DNA of 38,924 nt from Acidobacteria bacterium RIFCSPLOWO2_12_FULL_65_11 (lineage in GTDB: Bacteria; Acidobacteriota; Vicinamibacteria; Vicinamibacterales; CAVVIG01): positions 1-38,924 of the forward strand of contig MELA01000132.1 of assembly GCA_001767495.1 (NCBI GenBank), read 5' to 3'. A program made the position numbers and the translations under genes. The notes beneath the pieces are model-generated. The model made no database searches. It saw only the letters and a program-made list of their open reading frames with translations, and was not told the DNA's origin. This document shows positions 1 through 8,604 of this stretch, piece after piece. Positions within the stretch are counted from its first letter, which is position 1, and every line of letters starts with the position of its first letter.

Positions 1-2
1 AC

Positions 3-89
3 CAAAGCTCGTGTGGCAACGGCTTTGTACCATGCGGAGGCTTTTGTGTTGCTACCGAAATCGGCCCCTTCGTGAATTATTCAGGTTAG
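3..89 (+). CDS. C-terminal tail of an unidentified upstream protein (partial)
   Basis: Frame 3 is open from the window edge to a TAG at 87-89 and reads as a Cys- and Gly-rich tail ending PFVNYSG. It stops 13 bases before the ATG of the barrel fragment. I do not recognise the protein, and the stretch is too short to be sure it is coding. It could equally be the frameshifted upstream part of the barrel gene, because GTGAAT near its end lines up with GTGAAC just before the barrel in the large downstream protein. Confidence 0.25.
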   Translation, partial: QSSCGNGFVPCGGFCVATEIGPFVNYSG

Positions 90-102
90 AAGGCGAGCGA
101 CG

Positions 103-582
103 ATGATCCCCTACCTCACGGTGGGCGCGGGCGTCAAGTCGAGCGGCGGCGACTGTCAAGGCGACACGCCGAAGACAACCATCGTCGGCGCGTACCGGTT
201 CGTGTTCAACGGCACGACGCCCGTCAACGAAACCGACTCGGTGACGATACGACACGCCGCCGGAAACTCACTGGTCGGCATTCTGGGCGGGGGCGTCAAG
301 TACTATCTTTCGCCTCGCTGGGGCGTGCGCTTTGATGCGCGCTGGTATCTCAGCCGGAACGCGATCGACAACCTGGTAGACGCAAACGCTATTGTCACGC
401 CAGGGTCGCCCGCGGGCTCGGTCGCTTCCGCCACCAGCCCGGCCATTCAGTTCGGCAACAGTCCGTCGACCGGCATCCGATCGAGCCTAAGTGGCCCAGC
501 CCTCACAGGCTTTCGAACCTTCGAGGGCGGGGGTCTGCAGAATCAGCTCAGTCTGACTGCGGGGCTTCTGTGGCGATTCTAG
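103..582 (+). pseudogene. C-terminal outer-membrane beta-barrel fragment, duplicate of the barrel of the next gene
   Basis: This 159-residue ORF matches the last ~155 residues of the 2225-residue protein that follows, with long identical blocks such as VGAYRFVFNGTTP and NETDSVTIRHAAGNSLVGIL, and it is nearly identical at base level in places. It ends in a terminal Phe (LLWRF), as expected for an outer-membrane barrel recognised by the BAM machinery. It has no signal peptide and only about half the barrel region of its paralogue. An in-frame TGA lies at 73-75, and homology to the paralogue appears to continue a little upstream in another frame. I read it as the 3' remnant of a tandemly duplicated surface-protein gene. 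A GAAGG stretch before the ATG could allow translation, but a half barrel is unlikely to fold alone. Confidence 0.6.
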
Positions 583-3500
583 GCCGAGGCATCCCGTTCT
601 TCGACTTTCACCGCCCGAGGCGACGCTTATTGGCCGTCGCGACGCTCATGGCGGTGGTCGCGATCGGCCTGACGGCTCGGCCAGCGGCCCGGCCAGTCGG
701 TGCCGTGCAGGGAGCAATGAGCTCGGTCCCGCAGGTGGGCTTGGCGGTTGGCTTCGCGGTGTCGTCGCCGGTGAGCGATCTCCCCGAGCAGGCATCCTTC
801 GCCGCGCCTGTCGCCCGCCTTGCATCCGTGCCGCCCTTCATTCCGGTCCCGACGCTCAGCTTCGACGGGCTGAAGGGCACCGATGATTTCTTTGCTCCTT
901 CCGCGCCCAATCCCAACGGTGACGTCGGACCCAACCATTACGTGCAGGCTGCCGGCACCCTTGTGGTTGTTTACGACAAGACTGGCGCACCTCTAACGGC
1001 GCCGTTTCGGGTCATTAGCCTCTTCGCGTCCCTTGGCGGACTATGTTCTTTCCACATTACCGGGGGTCGCGTCAATGTGTTGTACGATCCTCTGGCGGAT
1101 CGCTGGCTCCTCAGCCAGATCGCCTTCAATCCCGATCCTCCGTATCACCAATGCATCGCGATCTCGAAGACCGCCGACCCGACGGGTTCGTATTTTCTCT
1201 ACGATTTCGTGGTTCCCGGCAGTAATTTCAACGACCTTCCGAGGTTCGGCGTGTGGGCCGATGCGTACTACATGGCCGACGATCAGTTCGTCAAAGGGAC
1301 GACCTTCAATGGGGCGGGTGTGTTTGCCTTCGATCGCGCAAAAATGCTTGCGGGTGATGCGACAGCGAGCTTCATCTACTTCAACGAGGGGCCAGGCCCT
1401 GGCAGCATGCTGCCGGCCGACGTCGACGGAGTCACACCGCCTCCTGTCGGCGCGCCCGGTTATTTCGCGATGCTCGCGGCGGACGAATTCGGTGACCCGG
1501 CCGATGCCGTTCGCCTGTTTGCATTCCGTGCCGATTTTGCCAATCCGGGCGCGTCGACATTCAGCGAGCTGCCCGAAAGCCCCATTCCGGTAGCCGCCTT
1601 CGATCCGTTGGGCCCTAACGGGTCCCGCCAGATCGAGCAGCCGAGTCCAGCCACATCGAGCCACTATCTGGATGCGATCCAGGATCGTCTGATGTACCGT
1701 CTGGCCTACCGGAATTTTGGCGGCTCCCGCGAGTCGCTCGTCGTCACGCATTCGATCAATGTGGGGTTCGACTCCTCCACGACGGCGGGTCATCAGGCTG
1801 CGATCCGCTACTATGAGCTGCGTCGCAGCCTTCCGGCCGGTACCTTCGGCGTTGCCGAGCAGGCCACCTTCGCGCCCGATTCCGACAACCGCTGGTTGGG
1901 AAGCGCGGCGATGGATGGTCAAGGGAACCTCGCTGTCGGCTACAGCGTTTCGAGCCTGACGACCTTCCCGTCAATCCGGTACGCCGGCCGGCTATTTTCC
2001 GATCCACAGGACGGTCTCTTTCAAGGCGAAGCGGTTCTCGCCGCCGGCAGTGGCGTGCAACTGACGACTGGAGGAGGTTGGGGACACTACAGCGCCCTGT
2101 CAGTCGATCCGGCCGACGACTGTACATTCTGGTACACGAACGAGTACTTCACGGCGGCAAGTCAGCTGAATACGTCTCTTGGATGGCTGACACGGATCGG
2201 CACGTTCAAGTTTCCAAACTGCGGACCGCAGAGTCCACGGGGCACGGTCACGGGGAGGGTCACAGACGCCGTAACCGGCGCGCCCATCGCAGGTGTCATG
2301 CTGAGCTTCAGCCCGGGCACCTCGGCGGTCGTCACCGACGCGAACGGCACCTACGGCGCGACGATTCCGACGGGCACCTACTCGGTCACCGCCTTTCTGA
2401 GGAATCACCCCTACCAGTCCGTCTTCGGCGTGGGGGTCACCAGCGGTAGCACGACGACGGTAGATTTCGCGATCACCCTTCCGCCCGCCGCCGGCATCCT
2501 CACCGGCCGCGTCCGCAATGCCACGTCGAACGCTCCCATCGCGTACGCCGTGGTCAGCGCGGGCGGCGTGTTGAGCACGACCGACGCCTCCGGCCTCTAC
2601 GCGCTCAGCCTTCCGGTCGGCACGTATTCGTTGACGGTGGCGGCCGCCTACTACGTCGGTGCAACAGTGTCCGGGGTCGTGGTCTCAAATCAAGGCGTGA
2701 CGACGCGCGACGTTGCGCTCTCCGTGCCGGCAAACATGGGTTTCTTGACCGGTCACGTCCGTAACGGGGCAACGAACGGTCCGGTCGCGAATGCGATTGT
2801 GAGCGTCGGTGCCGCGTCGACCACGACCAATGCAGCCGGATTTTATTCGTTCAATCTGCCGGCCGCCACGTATACGGTGACCGCGTCCGCGACCGACTAT
2901 CTGTACCTATCCGCCGCGGGCGTCGTCGTGTCGGACCAAGGAGTGACGACGCGCGACCTCGCGCTGCAGTCGGTCAGCTTCACGCCAGCCGCCTACGGTC
3001 CGACGCTCAAAGCGCCGGAGTGCGCCGCTCCCGGAGCCGGATGCGATTCGGGCACCTTGCTCACGGGTCGCGCCTCGATCCCGGGTGGACCTGAGCCGAA
3101 TCAGCCCAACACGATCCTCAACACGTGTGCCGATGGTGCCCTCGGCACGTTCCACGTGCAGCCGTCGCTCGATCGCATCAAGTTGTACGCACTCGACGGT
3201 GGCGTCTTCACTCCTGGGAAGACTGTGAGGATCCAGACAACGGTGTGGGCGTCCTCGTCCCTCGATCGACTCGACCTGTACTATGCCACCGACGCGTCGA
3301 ATCCTGCCTGGACGTTTCTGACGACGTTGACCCCTCCGGGTCTTGGCGTGCAGCTGCTCTCGGCGACGTATGTCCTTCCGGCGGGTCCGCTGCAGGCAGT
3401 GCGAGGGAACTTCCGCAACTCGGGGAGCGCCGGTTCGTGTACGACAGGATCTCTTGATGATCGCGACGATTTGATATTTGCAACAAGCACGGTCACGGGA

Positions 3501-6500
3501 CAAGTCGTCGACGCTCTTACTGGGGTGCCGATTGCGGGCACATCGGTGAACATCAGTTCTGGCGGCCCCACGGTCCTGGCCGATGCGCGCGGGATTTACG
3601 GTGCGTCGGTTCCGGCCGGCACGTACACACTGATCGCCTCCTCGCCGACGCACCTGCCCCAGTCCGCTTCCGGCGTGATCGTCTCGAGCGGAAGCACGAC
3701 AACTGTGAACTTCTCGCTCTCGTTAGCGTCGACAACGGGTGTGCTGAGTGGCCACGTCCGAGACGCCTCGACGGGTGCGCCTCTTGCCAATGTCGTTGTG
3801 AGCGTCAACGGGGCGAACACTTCGAGCACGACTGACGGGAGCGGCGCGTATGCGCTATTTCTGCCGTCCGGCACGTACGGCGTTACAGCCGTTGCGACTG
3901 ACTACGTGCGTGCCTCATTTTCCGGAATTGTGGTCTCCAGCCAGGCAGCGACCACGTTCGACATCGCGCTTGACTCCGTGTTCGCAACCTACGACGGCGC
4001 ACTCAAGGCGCCTCGATGCGGCCAGGACTTCGGGGTCTGCGACTCCGGTGGCTTGCTTGTGGGGCGTGGTTCGGTTTCAGGAGGCCCCGAGCCGAATCAA
4101 CCCAATACGATTCTCAATTCCTGTCAAGACAACGACGGTGGAGTGTTCCACCTCGACGAGTCACTCGACCGGTTCAGGATCCTTACGCTCGATGGCGGTC
4201 CGTTCGCTCCCGGCAAGACGGTCAGGATCGAAGCAACCGTATGGGTGGCGAATTCGACCTTCGACAGGCTCGAGCTCTACGGTGCCGCCAACGCCCTCAG
4301 CCCGAACTGGACGCTCATTGCCTCTTTGGCTCCGACGGTGTTCTCCGGTGTGAACACGCTCTCGGCGACGTACGTTCTACCGGCGGGCAATCTGCAGGCC
4401 ATACGCGCGAGATTCCATAACACGGCCTATCTGGCGGGAGAGACTGCGTGCCCGACGTTCAAGGTGCCCTACGACGACGTCGATGATCTGATCTTTGGTA
4501 CGGACACGACTTCTACAGCGCCCGTCTTCTTGATACAGCCGGACAGTCAGACCGTCACGACAGGAAAGATCGCGACCTTCGTAGTGGCCGTGAGCGGTTC
4601 TCTAGCGCCGAGCTACCAGTGGCAGGTGTCGACCAATGGTGGCGCATCATGGGCGAATCTCACCGATACCGCGACGTACAACGGTGTGACAACTCCGAGG
4701 CTGACCGTGAACGCGATGCTCAGCCTGGATGGCTACCAGTTCCGCGTGGTCGCCACGAATGCCCTAGGGAGCACGACGTCGAACGCGGCCCAATTGAGCG
4801 TCATCAACCTTCTCGAGGTGACCACGATTGCCGGTCTGGCGGGCGGCATCGGCAATGCCGACGGTGCGGGATCCGCCGCCAGGTTTTTCCTGCCGTACGG
4901 GCTGGCCGTCGATGCAGCCGGTACAGTTTACGTAGCGGACACCAACAATCACACGATTCGCAAGATCACGTCGGCTGGTGTTGTGAGCACCCTTGCCGGG
5001 TCTCCGGGCATTGCCGGCAGCGCCGACGGAACGGGCAGTACGGCGCGGTTCAGACAGCCGACCGGCGTAACGGTTGACAGCGCGGGCACCGTCTATGTCG
5101 CTGACACGGGCAACTACACGATTCGCACGATTACGCCTGCTGGAGTTGTTGGGACACTGGCAGGGCTCGCGGGCGCTGGGGGCAGCGCAGACGGCCCCGG
5201 CAGTACGGCTCGGTTTGGCTCTCCAGGGGGCGTGGCCGTCGACGGGGCGAACACAGTCTACGTAGCTGACACAGGCAACCAGACGATCCGCAAGATCAGC
5301 GCCGCTGGTGTTGTAACGACGCTCGCCGGATCAGCAGGGTCCATCGGGGCGGCGGATGGCACCGGCAGCGCCGCCCGATTCCGCCTGCCGAGGGGCGTAG
5401 CTGTGGATTCCGCAGGGGTTGTCTATGTCGCCGACACGTCGAACCTCACGATTCGCAGGATCACATCGAGCGGTTTGGTCTCCACCATTGCCGGATTGCC
5501 AACGCTGAGCGGGAACGTGGACGGCCTAGGCAGCGCAGCGCGCTTTGCGTATCCCTCCGGCGTAACTGTAGATGTCGCTGGGACCCTGTACGTAGCCGAT
5601 GGCAACAACGACGCGATTCGCAGGATTACCCCGGGAGGTTCCGTAGTCACCGTCGCGGGGGCCGGGACCGTCGGCAGCACTGATGGCATCGGACCGGCGG
5701 CCCGGTTCCATACTCCATACGGCGTGGCAATCGACGGCGCGGGCACGGTTTATGTGGCGGATACCTACAACAGCACGATTCGTAGAGCGACGCAGTCGGT
5801 AAGCGGCAGTTCTGTCTTGAGTACCAGCAACTTCGCCTTGACGCCTGGCCTCGTCAAGCTCGAGACTCCGGCGGCCCACCTCGCTGGTATCGGAGTTGTC
5901 GCAGCTCAAGCCGACGCCGGCAAGGCGCCGAGTGGAACCGATGATGGTCGCTCTCCGATGAGCGTGCCGTCCAGCGCGGAGACTGCGACAACGCCGAGCT
6001 CGATGGGAGACGCGACCAGGCCGTTTGCCGCGGCGGGTGTCTTGACGGCGAGCATCGCCGCTGCGGCGCGCAACCTCGTGACTGAGGCCGTGGCCGCCCC
6101 GCCACCTTCGGATGAGCCAGTCGAGGTAGTGGACACGCAATCGACATCGGTCACCGTTCATGACATCCAGCAGCTTATTGCTCGGCCCGCAACCGTCCGT
6201 CCGGAGCCACTCGCCGGGCGCGCCCAGGTGTTTTCCACCGTCGCTGTTGCCGATCGTCGGTGGGAGATCGAGTTCTTCGGCGGCGGGCTGCTCGCCGATC
6301 GTCCCGCTGGCGGCACCTTCGCGCTGCCGTCCGGCGAGGCGTTCATGACGGCTCAAGGGAACCCGAGCCGTCGTGTGTCCTCGTGGTACCTAGGCGATGG
6401 TGCGTTACTGCTCAATCAGGTCAATGCCGCGATGGGGATCTCCCAACAGATCACGCCGCTCGACGGGTTCGTCAATTCGACGGTGGCGCACCGCCAGAAC

Positions 6501-7247
6501 GGCCGCAGTCTCGGCGTGCGCGTGAGCCGCGTCATCAGTCCCCGCCTGACCGTTGAGGTGACCGTTGAGTTCGGCCCGGGGACGACTCTCTCGCGCGGCA
6601 ATCTGGATCGACTCGAGTCGACTCGGGCCACGTTCCTGTCGGCCTGGAATGGTTTGTTCTCAACAGGCTCCTTCCAGAGCGCAAGCCTCTCATCGACCGT
6701 GACGCCAACGGTCACCGAGGCCGGCCGCCAGGTCTTTACCACCGGTGCGGTGAACGTTGCTCTGAGAACGCGAGGACTACTGATGCCCTATGTGACCGTG
6801 GGCACGGGCCTGGCCTCGAGCTTCGGTGGGACGCCCACGACTACGGTTGTCGGCGCGTACCGGTTCGTGTTCAACGGCACGACGCCCATCAACGAGACCG
6901 ACTCGGTGACGATACGACACGCCGCCGGAAACTCATTGGTCGGCATTCTCGGCGGGGGACTCAAGTACTATCTCTCGCCGCGCTGGGGCGTGCGGCTCGA
7001 TGCGCGCTGGTATCTCAGTCCCAACGCGATCGACAACCTGGTGGACGCGAGCCCTGCCGTCGCGTCCGGGTCGCCTGCGGGCTCGGTCGCATCGGCCACC
7101 AACCCGGCCATTCAGTTCAGCAACAGCCCCTCGACCGGCATCCAGTCGAGCCTGAGCGGGCCTGCCGTGACCGACTACCGAATTTTCGAAGGCGGAGGCA
7201 TTCAGAGCCACCTGAGCCTCACGGCCGGCATCATCCGCCGGTTCTAG
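570..7247 (+). CDS. Giant modular surface protein: carboxypeptidase-regulatory-like repeats, Ig-like domain, NHL propeller and C-terminal outer-membrane barrel
   Basis: The 2225-residue ORF starts at a GTG overlapping the stop of the preceding barrel fragment. Residues ~15-40 form a signal peptide (RPRRRLL, then a hydrophobic run). Residues ~90-540 are a secreted domain I cannot name. From ~557 there are five carboxypeptidase-regulatory-like beta-sandwich repeats (three, then two) starting with motifs such as GRVTDAVTGAPIAG. Each block is followed by a copy of a second module (LKAPxC...GGPEPNQPNTILN). An Ig-like domain spans ~1313-1411. Six NHL repeats (VDxAGTVYVADTxNxTIRKI) at ~1417-1740 are enough for one complete six-bladed propeller. 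A low-complexity linker leads to a barrel at ~1865-2225 ending in Phe. The likely role is an outer-membrane-anchored, cell-surface binding protein. Whether the passenger is outside or in the periplasm is inference; no protease or other catalytic motif was seen. Confidence 0.85.
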   Translation: MAILGRGIPFFDFHRPRRRLLAVATLMAVVAIGLTARPAARPVGAVQGAMSSVPQVGLAVGFAVSSPVSDLPEQASFAAPVARLASVPPFIPVPTLSFDGLKGTDDFFAPSAPNPNGDVGPNHYVQAAGTLVVVYDKTGAPLTAPFRVISLFASLGGLCSFHITGGRVNVLYDPLADRWLLSQIAFNPDPPYHQCIAISKTADPTGSYFLYDFVVPGSNFNDLPRFGVWADAYYMADDQFVKGTTFNGAGVFAFDRAKMLAGDATASFIYFNEGPGPGSMLPADVDGVTPPPVGAPGYFAMLAADEFGDPADAVRLFAFRADFANPGASTFSELPESPIPVAAFDPLGPNGSRQIEQPSPATSSHYLDAIQDRLMYRLAYRNFGGSRESLVVTHSINVGFDSSTTAGHQAAIRYYELRRSLPAGTFGVAEQATFAPDSDNRWLGSAAMDGQGNLAVGYSVSSLTTFPSIRYAGRLFSDPQDGLFQGEAVLAAGSGVQLTTGGGWGHYSALSVDPADDCTFWYTNEYFTAASQLNTSLGWLTRIGTFKFPNCGPQSPRGTVTGRVTDAVTGAPIAGVMLSFSPGTSAVVTDANGTYGATIPTGTYSVTAFLRNHPYQSVFGVGVTSGSTTTVDFAITLPPAAGILTGRVRNATSNAPIAYAVVSAGGVLSTTDASGLYALSLPVGTYSLTVAAAYYVGATVSGVVVSNQGVTTRDVALSVPANMGFLTGHVRNGATNGPVANAIVSVGAASTTTNAAGFYSFNLPAATYTVTASATDYLYLSAAGVVVSDQGVTTRDLALQSVSFTPAAYGPTLKAPECAAPGAGCDSGTLLTGRASIPGGPEPNQPNTILNTCADGALGTFHVQPSLDRIKLYALDGGVFTPGKTVRIQTTVWASSSLDRLDLYYATDASNPAWTFLTTLTPPGLGVQLLSATYVLPAGPLQAVRGNFRNSGSAGSCTTGSLDDRDDLIFATSTVTGQVVDALTGVPIAGTSVNISSGGPTVLADARGIYGASVPAGTYTLIASSPTHLPQSASGVIVSSGSTTTVNFSLSLASTTGVLSGHVRDASTGAPLANVVVSVNGANTSSTTDGSGAYALFLPSGTYGVTAVATDYVRASFSGIVVSSQAATTFDIALDSVFATYDGALKAPRCGQDFGVCDSGGLLVGRGSVSGGPEPNQPNTILNSCQDNDGGVFHLDESLDRFRILTLDGGPFAPGKTVRIEATVWVANSTFDRLELYGAANALSPNWTLIASLAPTVFSGVNTLSATYVLPAGNLQAIRARFHNTAYLAGETACPTFKVPYDDVDDLIFGTDTTSTAPVFLIQPDSQTVTTGKIATFVVAVSGSLAPSYQWQVSTNGGASWANLTDTATYNGVTTPRLTVNAMLSLDGYQFRVVATNALGSTTSNAAQLSVINLLEVTTIAGLAGGIGNADGAGSAARFFLPYGLAVDAAGTVYVADTNNHTIRKITSAGVVSTLAGSPGIAGSADGTGSTARFRQPTGVTVDSAGTVYVADTGNYTIRTITPAGVVGTLAGLAGAGGSADGPGSTARFGSPGGVAVDGANTVYVADTGNQTIRKISAAGVVTTLAGSAGSIGAADGTGSAARFRLPRGVAVDSAGVVYVADTSNLTIRRITSSGLVSTIAGLPTLSGNVDGLGSAARFAYPSGVTVDVAGTLYVADGNNDAIRRITPGGSVVTVAGAGTVGSTDGIGPAARFHTPYGVAIDGAGTVYVADTYNSTIRRATQSVSGSSVLSTSNFALTPGLVKLETPAAHLAGIGVVAAQADAGKAPSGTDDGRSPMSVPSSAETATTPSSMGDATRPFAAAGVLTASIAAAARNLVTEAVAAPPPSDEPVEVVDTQSTSVTVHDIQQLIARPATVRPEPLAGRAQVFSTVAVADRRWEIEFFGGGLLADRPAGGTFALPSGEAFMTAQGNPSRRVSSWYLGDGALLLNQVNAAMGISQQITPLDGFVNSTVAHRQNGRSLGVRVSRVISPRLTVEVTVEFGPGTTLSRGNLDRLESTRATFLSAWNGLFSTGSFQSASLSSTVTPTVTEAGRQVFTTGAVNVALRTRGLLMPYVTVGTGLASSFGGTPTTTVVGAYRFVFNGTTPINETDSVTIRHAAGNSLVGILGGGLKYYLSPRWGVRLDARWYLSPNAIDNLVDASPAVASGSPAGSVASATNPAIQFSNSPSTGIQSSLSGPAVTDYRIFEGGGIQSHLSLTAGIIRRF

Positions 7248-7250
7248 TTG

Positions 7251-7358
7251 GTGCCCACCATCGCTCGCTCAGCCATCGAGCCGTGGCGGCGGCTGGGTGG
7301 CTTTGCCCTGGTGATCGGTGCGACCGTGCTCCAATATTGTGGTCCGACGTTCCTCTGA
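7251..7358 (+). pseudogene. 35-codon internally deleted remnant of an MFS transporter gene
   Basis: This short ORF is absent from the ORF track. Its first half (SAIEPWRRLGG) matches the start of the MFS gene at 8085, and its second half (TVLQYCGPTFL) matches the C-terminal end of the same gene (TVLQHFGPTVLW). The two parts lie in one open frame from a GTG to a TGA, so more than a kilobase expected in a normal transporter gene is missing. No ribosome-binding site is obvious. It is most likely a dead remnant, although the frame would encode a small hydrophobic peptide. Confidence 0.55.
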
Positions 7359-7374
7359 GACTGCCTCAGGCTGG

Positions 7375-7403
7375 ATGTACATGAATTCTGCTATGATGTG
7401 CAT
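7375..7403 (+). promoter_or_regulatory. Promoter and probable autoregulatory operator of the toxin-antitoxin pair
   Basis: An extended -10 element TGcTATGAT sits at 7389-7397. It is flanked by ATGTACAT (7375-7382, a perfect palindrome) and ATGTGCAT (7396-7403, one mismatch), whose starts are 21 bases apart, or two helical turns. Paired operator half-sites over the -10 are typical of VapBC self-repression. No good -35 is visible. A GGAGG at 7411-7415 lies 5 bases before the antitoxin ATG. Confidence 0.5.
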
Positions 7404-7420
7404 ACTCCTCGGAGGGGACG

Positions 7421-7621
7421 ATGGCTGCGACTGCGACCGTTCGGCACAAACACATCCGCATCGATCAGACCAAGCTCGACAAGGCGCGACGGGTTCTGGC
7501 GGCGGCGACCGAGACCGAGGCGCTCGATCGAGCTCTCGCGCTTGTCGTGTCGGAAGCCGATATCGATGCTGCGCTCAGGCAGGTGGCGGGTCGTGGAAGG
7601 TTGAAGAAGATCTTCCGGTGA
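7421..7621 (+). CDS. vapB: VapB-type antitoxin
   Basis: The 66-residue protein starts with a basic, beta-prone segment (VRHKHIRID) and continues with helices (LDKARRVLAAATETEALDRALALV), as in the short VapB/DUF2191 antitoxins whose N-terminal ribbon binds DNA and whose C-terminus covers the toxin active site. The following PIN-domain gene starts one base after its stop codon, which supports a toxin-antitoxin operon. A strong GGAGG precedes the ATG. It should neutralise the downstream toxin and repress its own promoter. The exact VapB subfamily cannot be settled by eye. Confidence 0.8.
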   Translation: MAATATVRHKHIRIDQTKLDKARRVLAAATETEALDRALALVVSEADIDAALRQVAGRGRLKKIFR

Positions 7622-7622
7622 C

Positions 7623-8045
7623 ATGCGCCGCGTCGTCATCGATACCAACATCTACATCGATTGGTTCAACGCCGGTCGGCACGAAGACATCCTGTTCCAG
7701 CGCGAGTCGGTCAAGCATCTGAGCGCGGTCGTCCTGCTGGAGCTTCATGCCGGCGCCTTTTCGTCAGCGGATCGACGTCTCGTGCGGCGTCTCGAGTCAG
7801 TCTTTGAAAGGGCCGGACGGATCCTCACTCCGTCGCGGGCCGTGTTTGCCGAGGCGGGAGATGTCGTGCGACGCCTTCATGAGCGAGGGCTTCGCGTCGA
7901 AACGAGCCACTCAATTGTCAACGATTGCTTGATCGCCATCTCGGCCCGTTCGATCGGCGCCACCGTGGTGACGCAGAACGAGCGCGATTTTCGAGTGATT
8001 CAGACCGTCAGGCCGTTTCAGCTCGTCATCGTCGCTGGAGCGTAA
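7623..8045 (+). CDS. vapC: VapC-type PIN-domain ribonuclease toxin
   Basis: This is a 140-residue PIN-domain protein. The acidic metal-binding set is complete: D7 in VVIDTNIYIDW, E40 in VVLLELHAG, D101 in SIVNDCLIA and the C-terminal NERDF (D122). In the family these residues hold Mg2+ for cleavage of RNA, in several VapCs tRNA or 23S rRNA; the target here is unknown. Its length is normal for the family and nothing suggests inactivation. It is translationally coupled to the antitoxin (1-base gap). The pair lies between two damaged copies of the same MFS transporter gene, so it sits in a rearranged locus. Confidence 0.88.
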   Translation: MRRVVIDTNIYIDWFNAGRHEDILFQRESVKHLSAVVLLELHAGAFSSADRRLVRRLESVFERAGRILTPSRAVFAEAGDVVRRLHERGLRVETSHSIVNDCLIAISARSIGATVVTQNERDFRVIQTVRPFQLVIVAGA

Positions 8046-8084
8046 CACTGCGATTGTCGTGCGCGTGGACGCTCTACCTCTCTG

Positions 8085-8521
8085 ATGCGCAACATTGCTG
8101 CCTCAGCCATCGAGCCGTGGCGGCGGCTGGGTGGCTTGCCCCGGCCCGTGTGGGTGACGTGTGTCACCACGTTCATCAGCCGCATCGGGACGATGGCGCT
8201 GCCGTTTCTCGCGCTGTATCTCACCGAAGAGCAGCACTACTCGGAGTCGCGCGCCGGGATTGCCGTGGCTTGTTACGGCTTTGTGGGGTTTCTCACGGCG
8301 CCGTACGCCGGGCGGCTGACCGACCGGCTCGGGCCCGTGCGCCTGATGCGCTGGTCGCTCGCGCTGGCTGGCCTGGCCATGTTCATCGTGCCCTTCATGT
8401 CGGCATTGGCGGGACCGTGCTCCAACATTTTGGTCCGACGGTTCTCTGGACCGGTGCCTGGGCGGTCGGCGCGCTCTCCACCGTGATGCTCGCAATGGTG
8501 CCGCACCCACATAACCTGTAG
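8085..8521 (+). pseudogene. MFS transporter, internally deleted and frameshifted
   Basis: The first ~108 codons read as the N-terminus of a major facilitator transporter, with membrane helices and the loop motif YAGRLTDRLGPVRLMRW that resembles the MFS signature GRLaDRxGrr. Near 8400 the frame changes, and the C-terminal piece (GGTVLQHFGPTVLWTGAWAVGAL) continues one frame over to the TAG at 8519-8521. The family normally has ~400 residues and 12 helices, so the middle is deleted and the join is out of frame. The stop codon is formed by the first bases of the palindromic repeat that follows. It is almost certainly non-functional. Confidence 0.75.
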
Positions 8522-8542
8522 TGTCCGCCTTCAGGCGGACCT
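8512..8542 (+). repeat. Palindromic repeat, GCC/GGC form (copy 1)
   Basis: TAACCTGTAGTGTCCGCCTT followed by CAGGCGGACCT: the stem GTCCGCCT/AGGCGGAC is 8 bp around a 2-base centre (8523-8540). The leader supplies the stop codon of the MFS remnant. Confidence 0.85.
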
Positions 8543-8604
8543 GAGGAGAACTTGCCCTCCTGATCGGCGGGCTCGCCGCTCAGGTATAACTGAGTGCACC
8601 ACAC

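Noticed and set aside
8512-8542. Rho-independent terminator
   Set aside because: The stem is suitable, but no T-run follows in any copy, so an intrinsic terminator call is not supported; a transcription-ending role remains possible.
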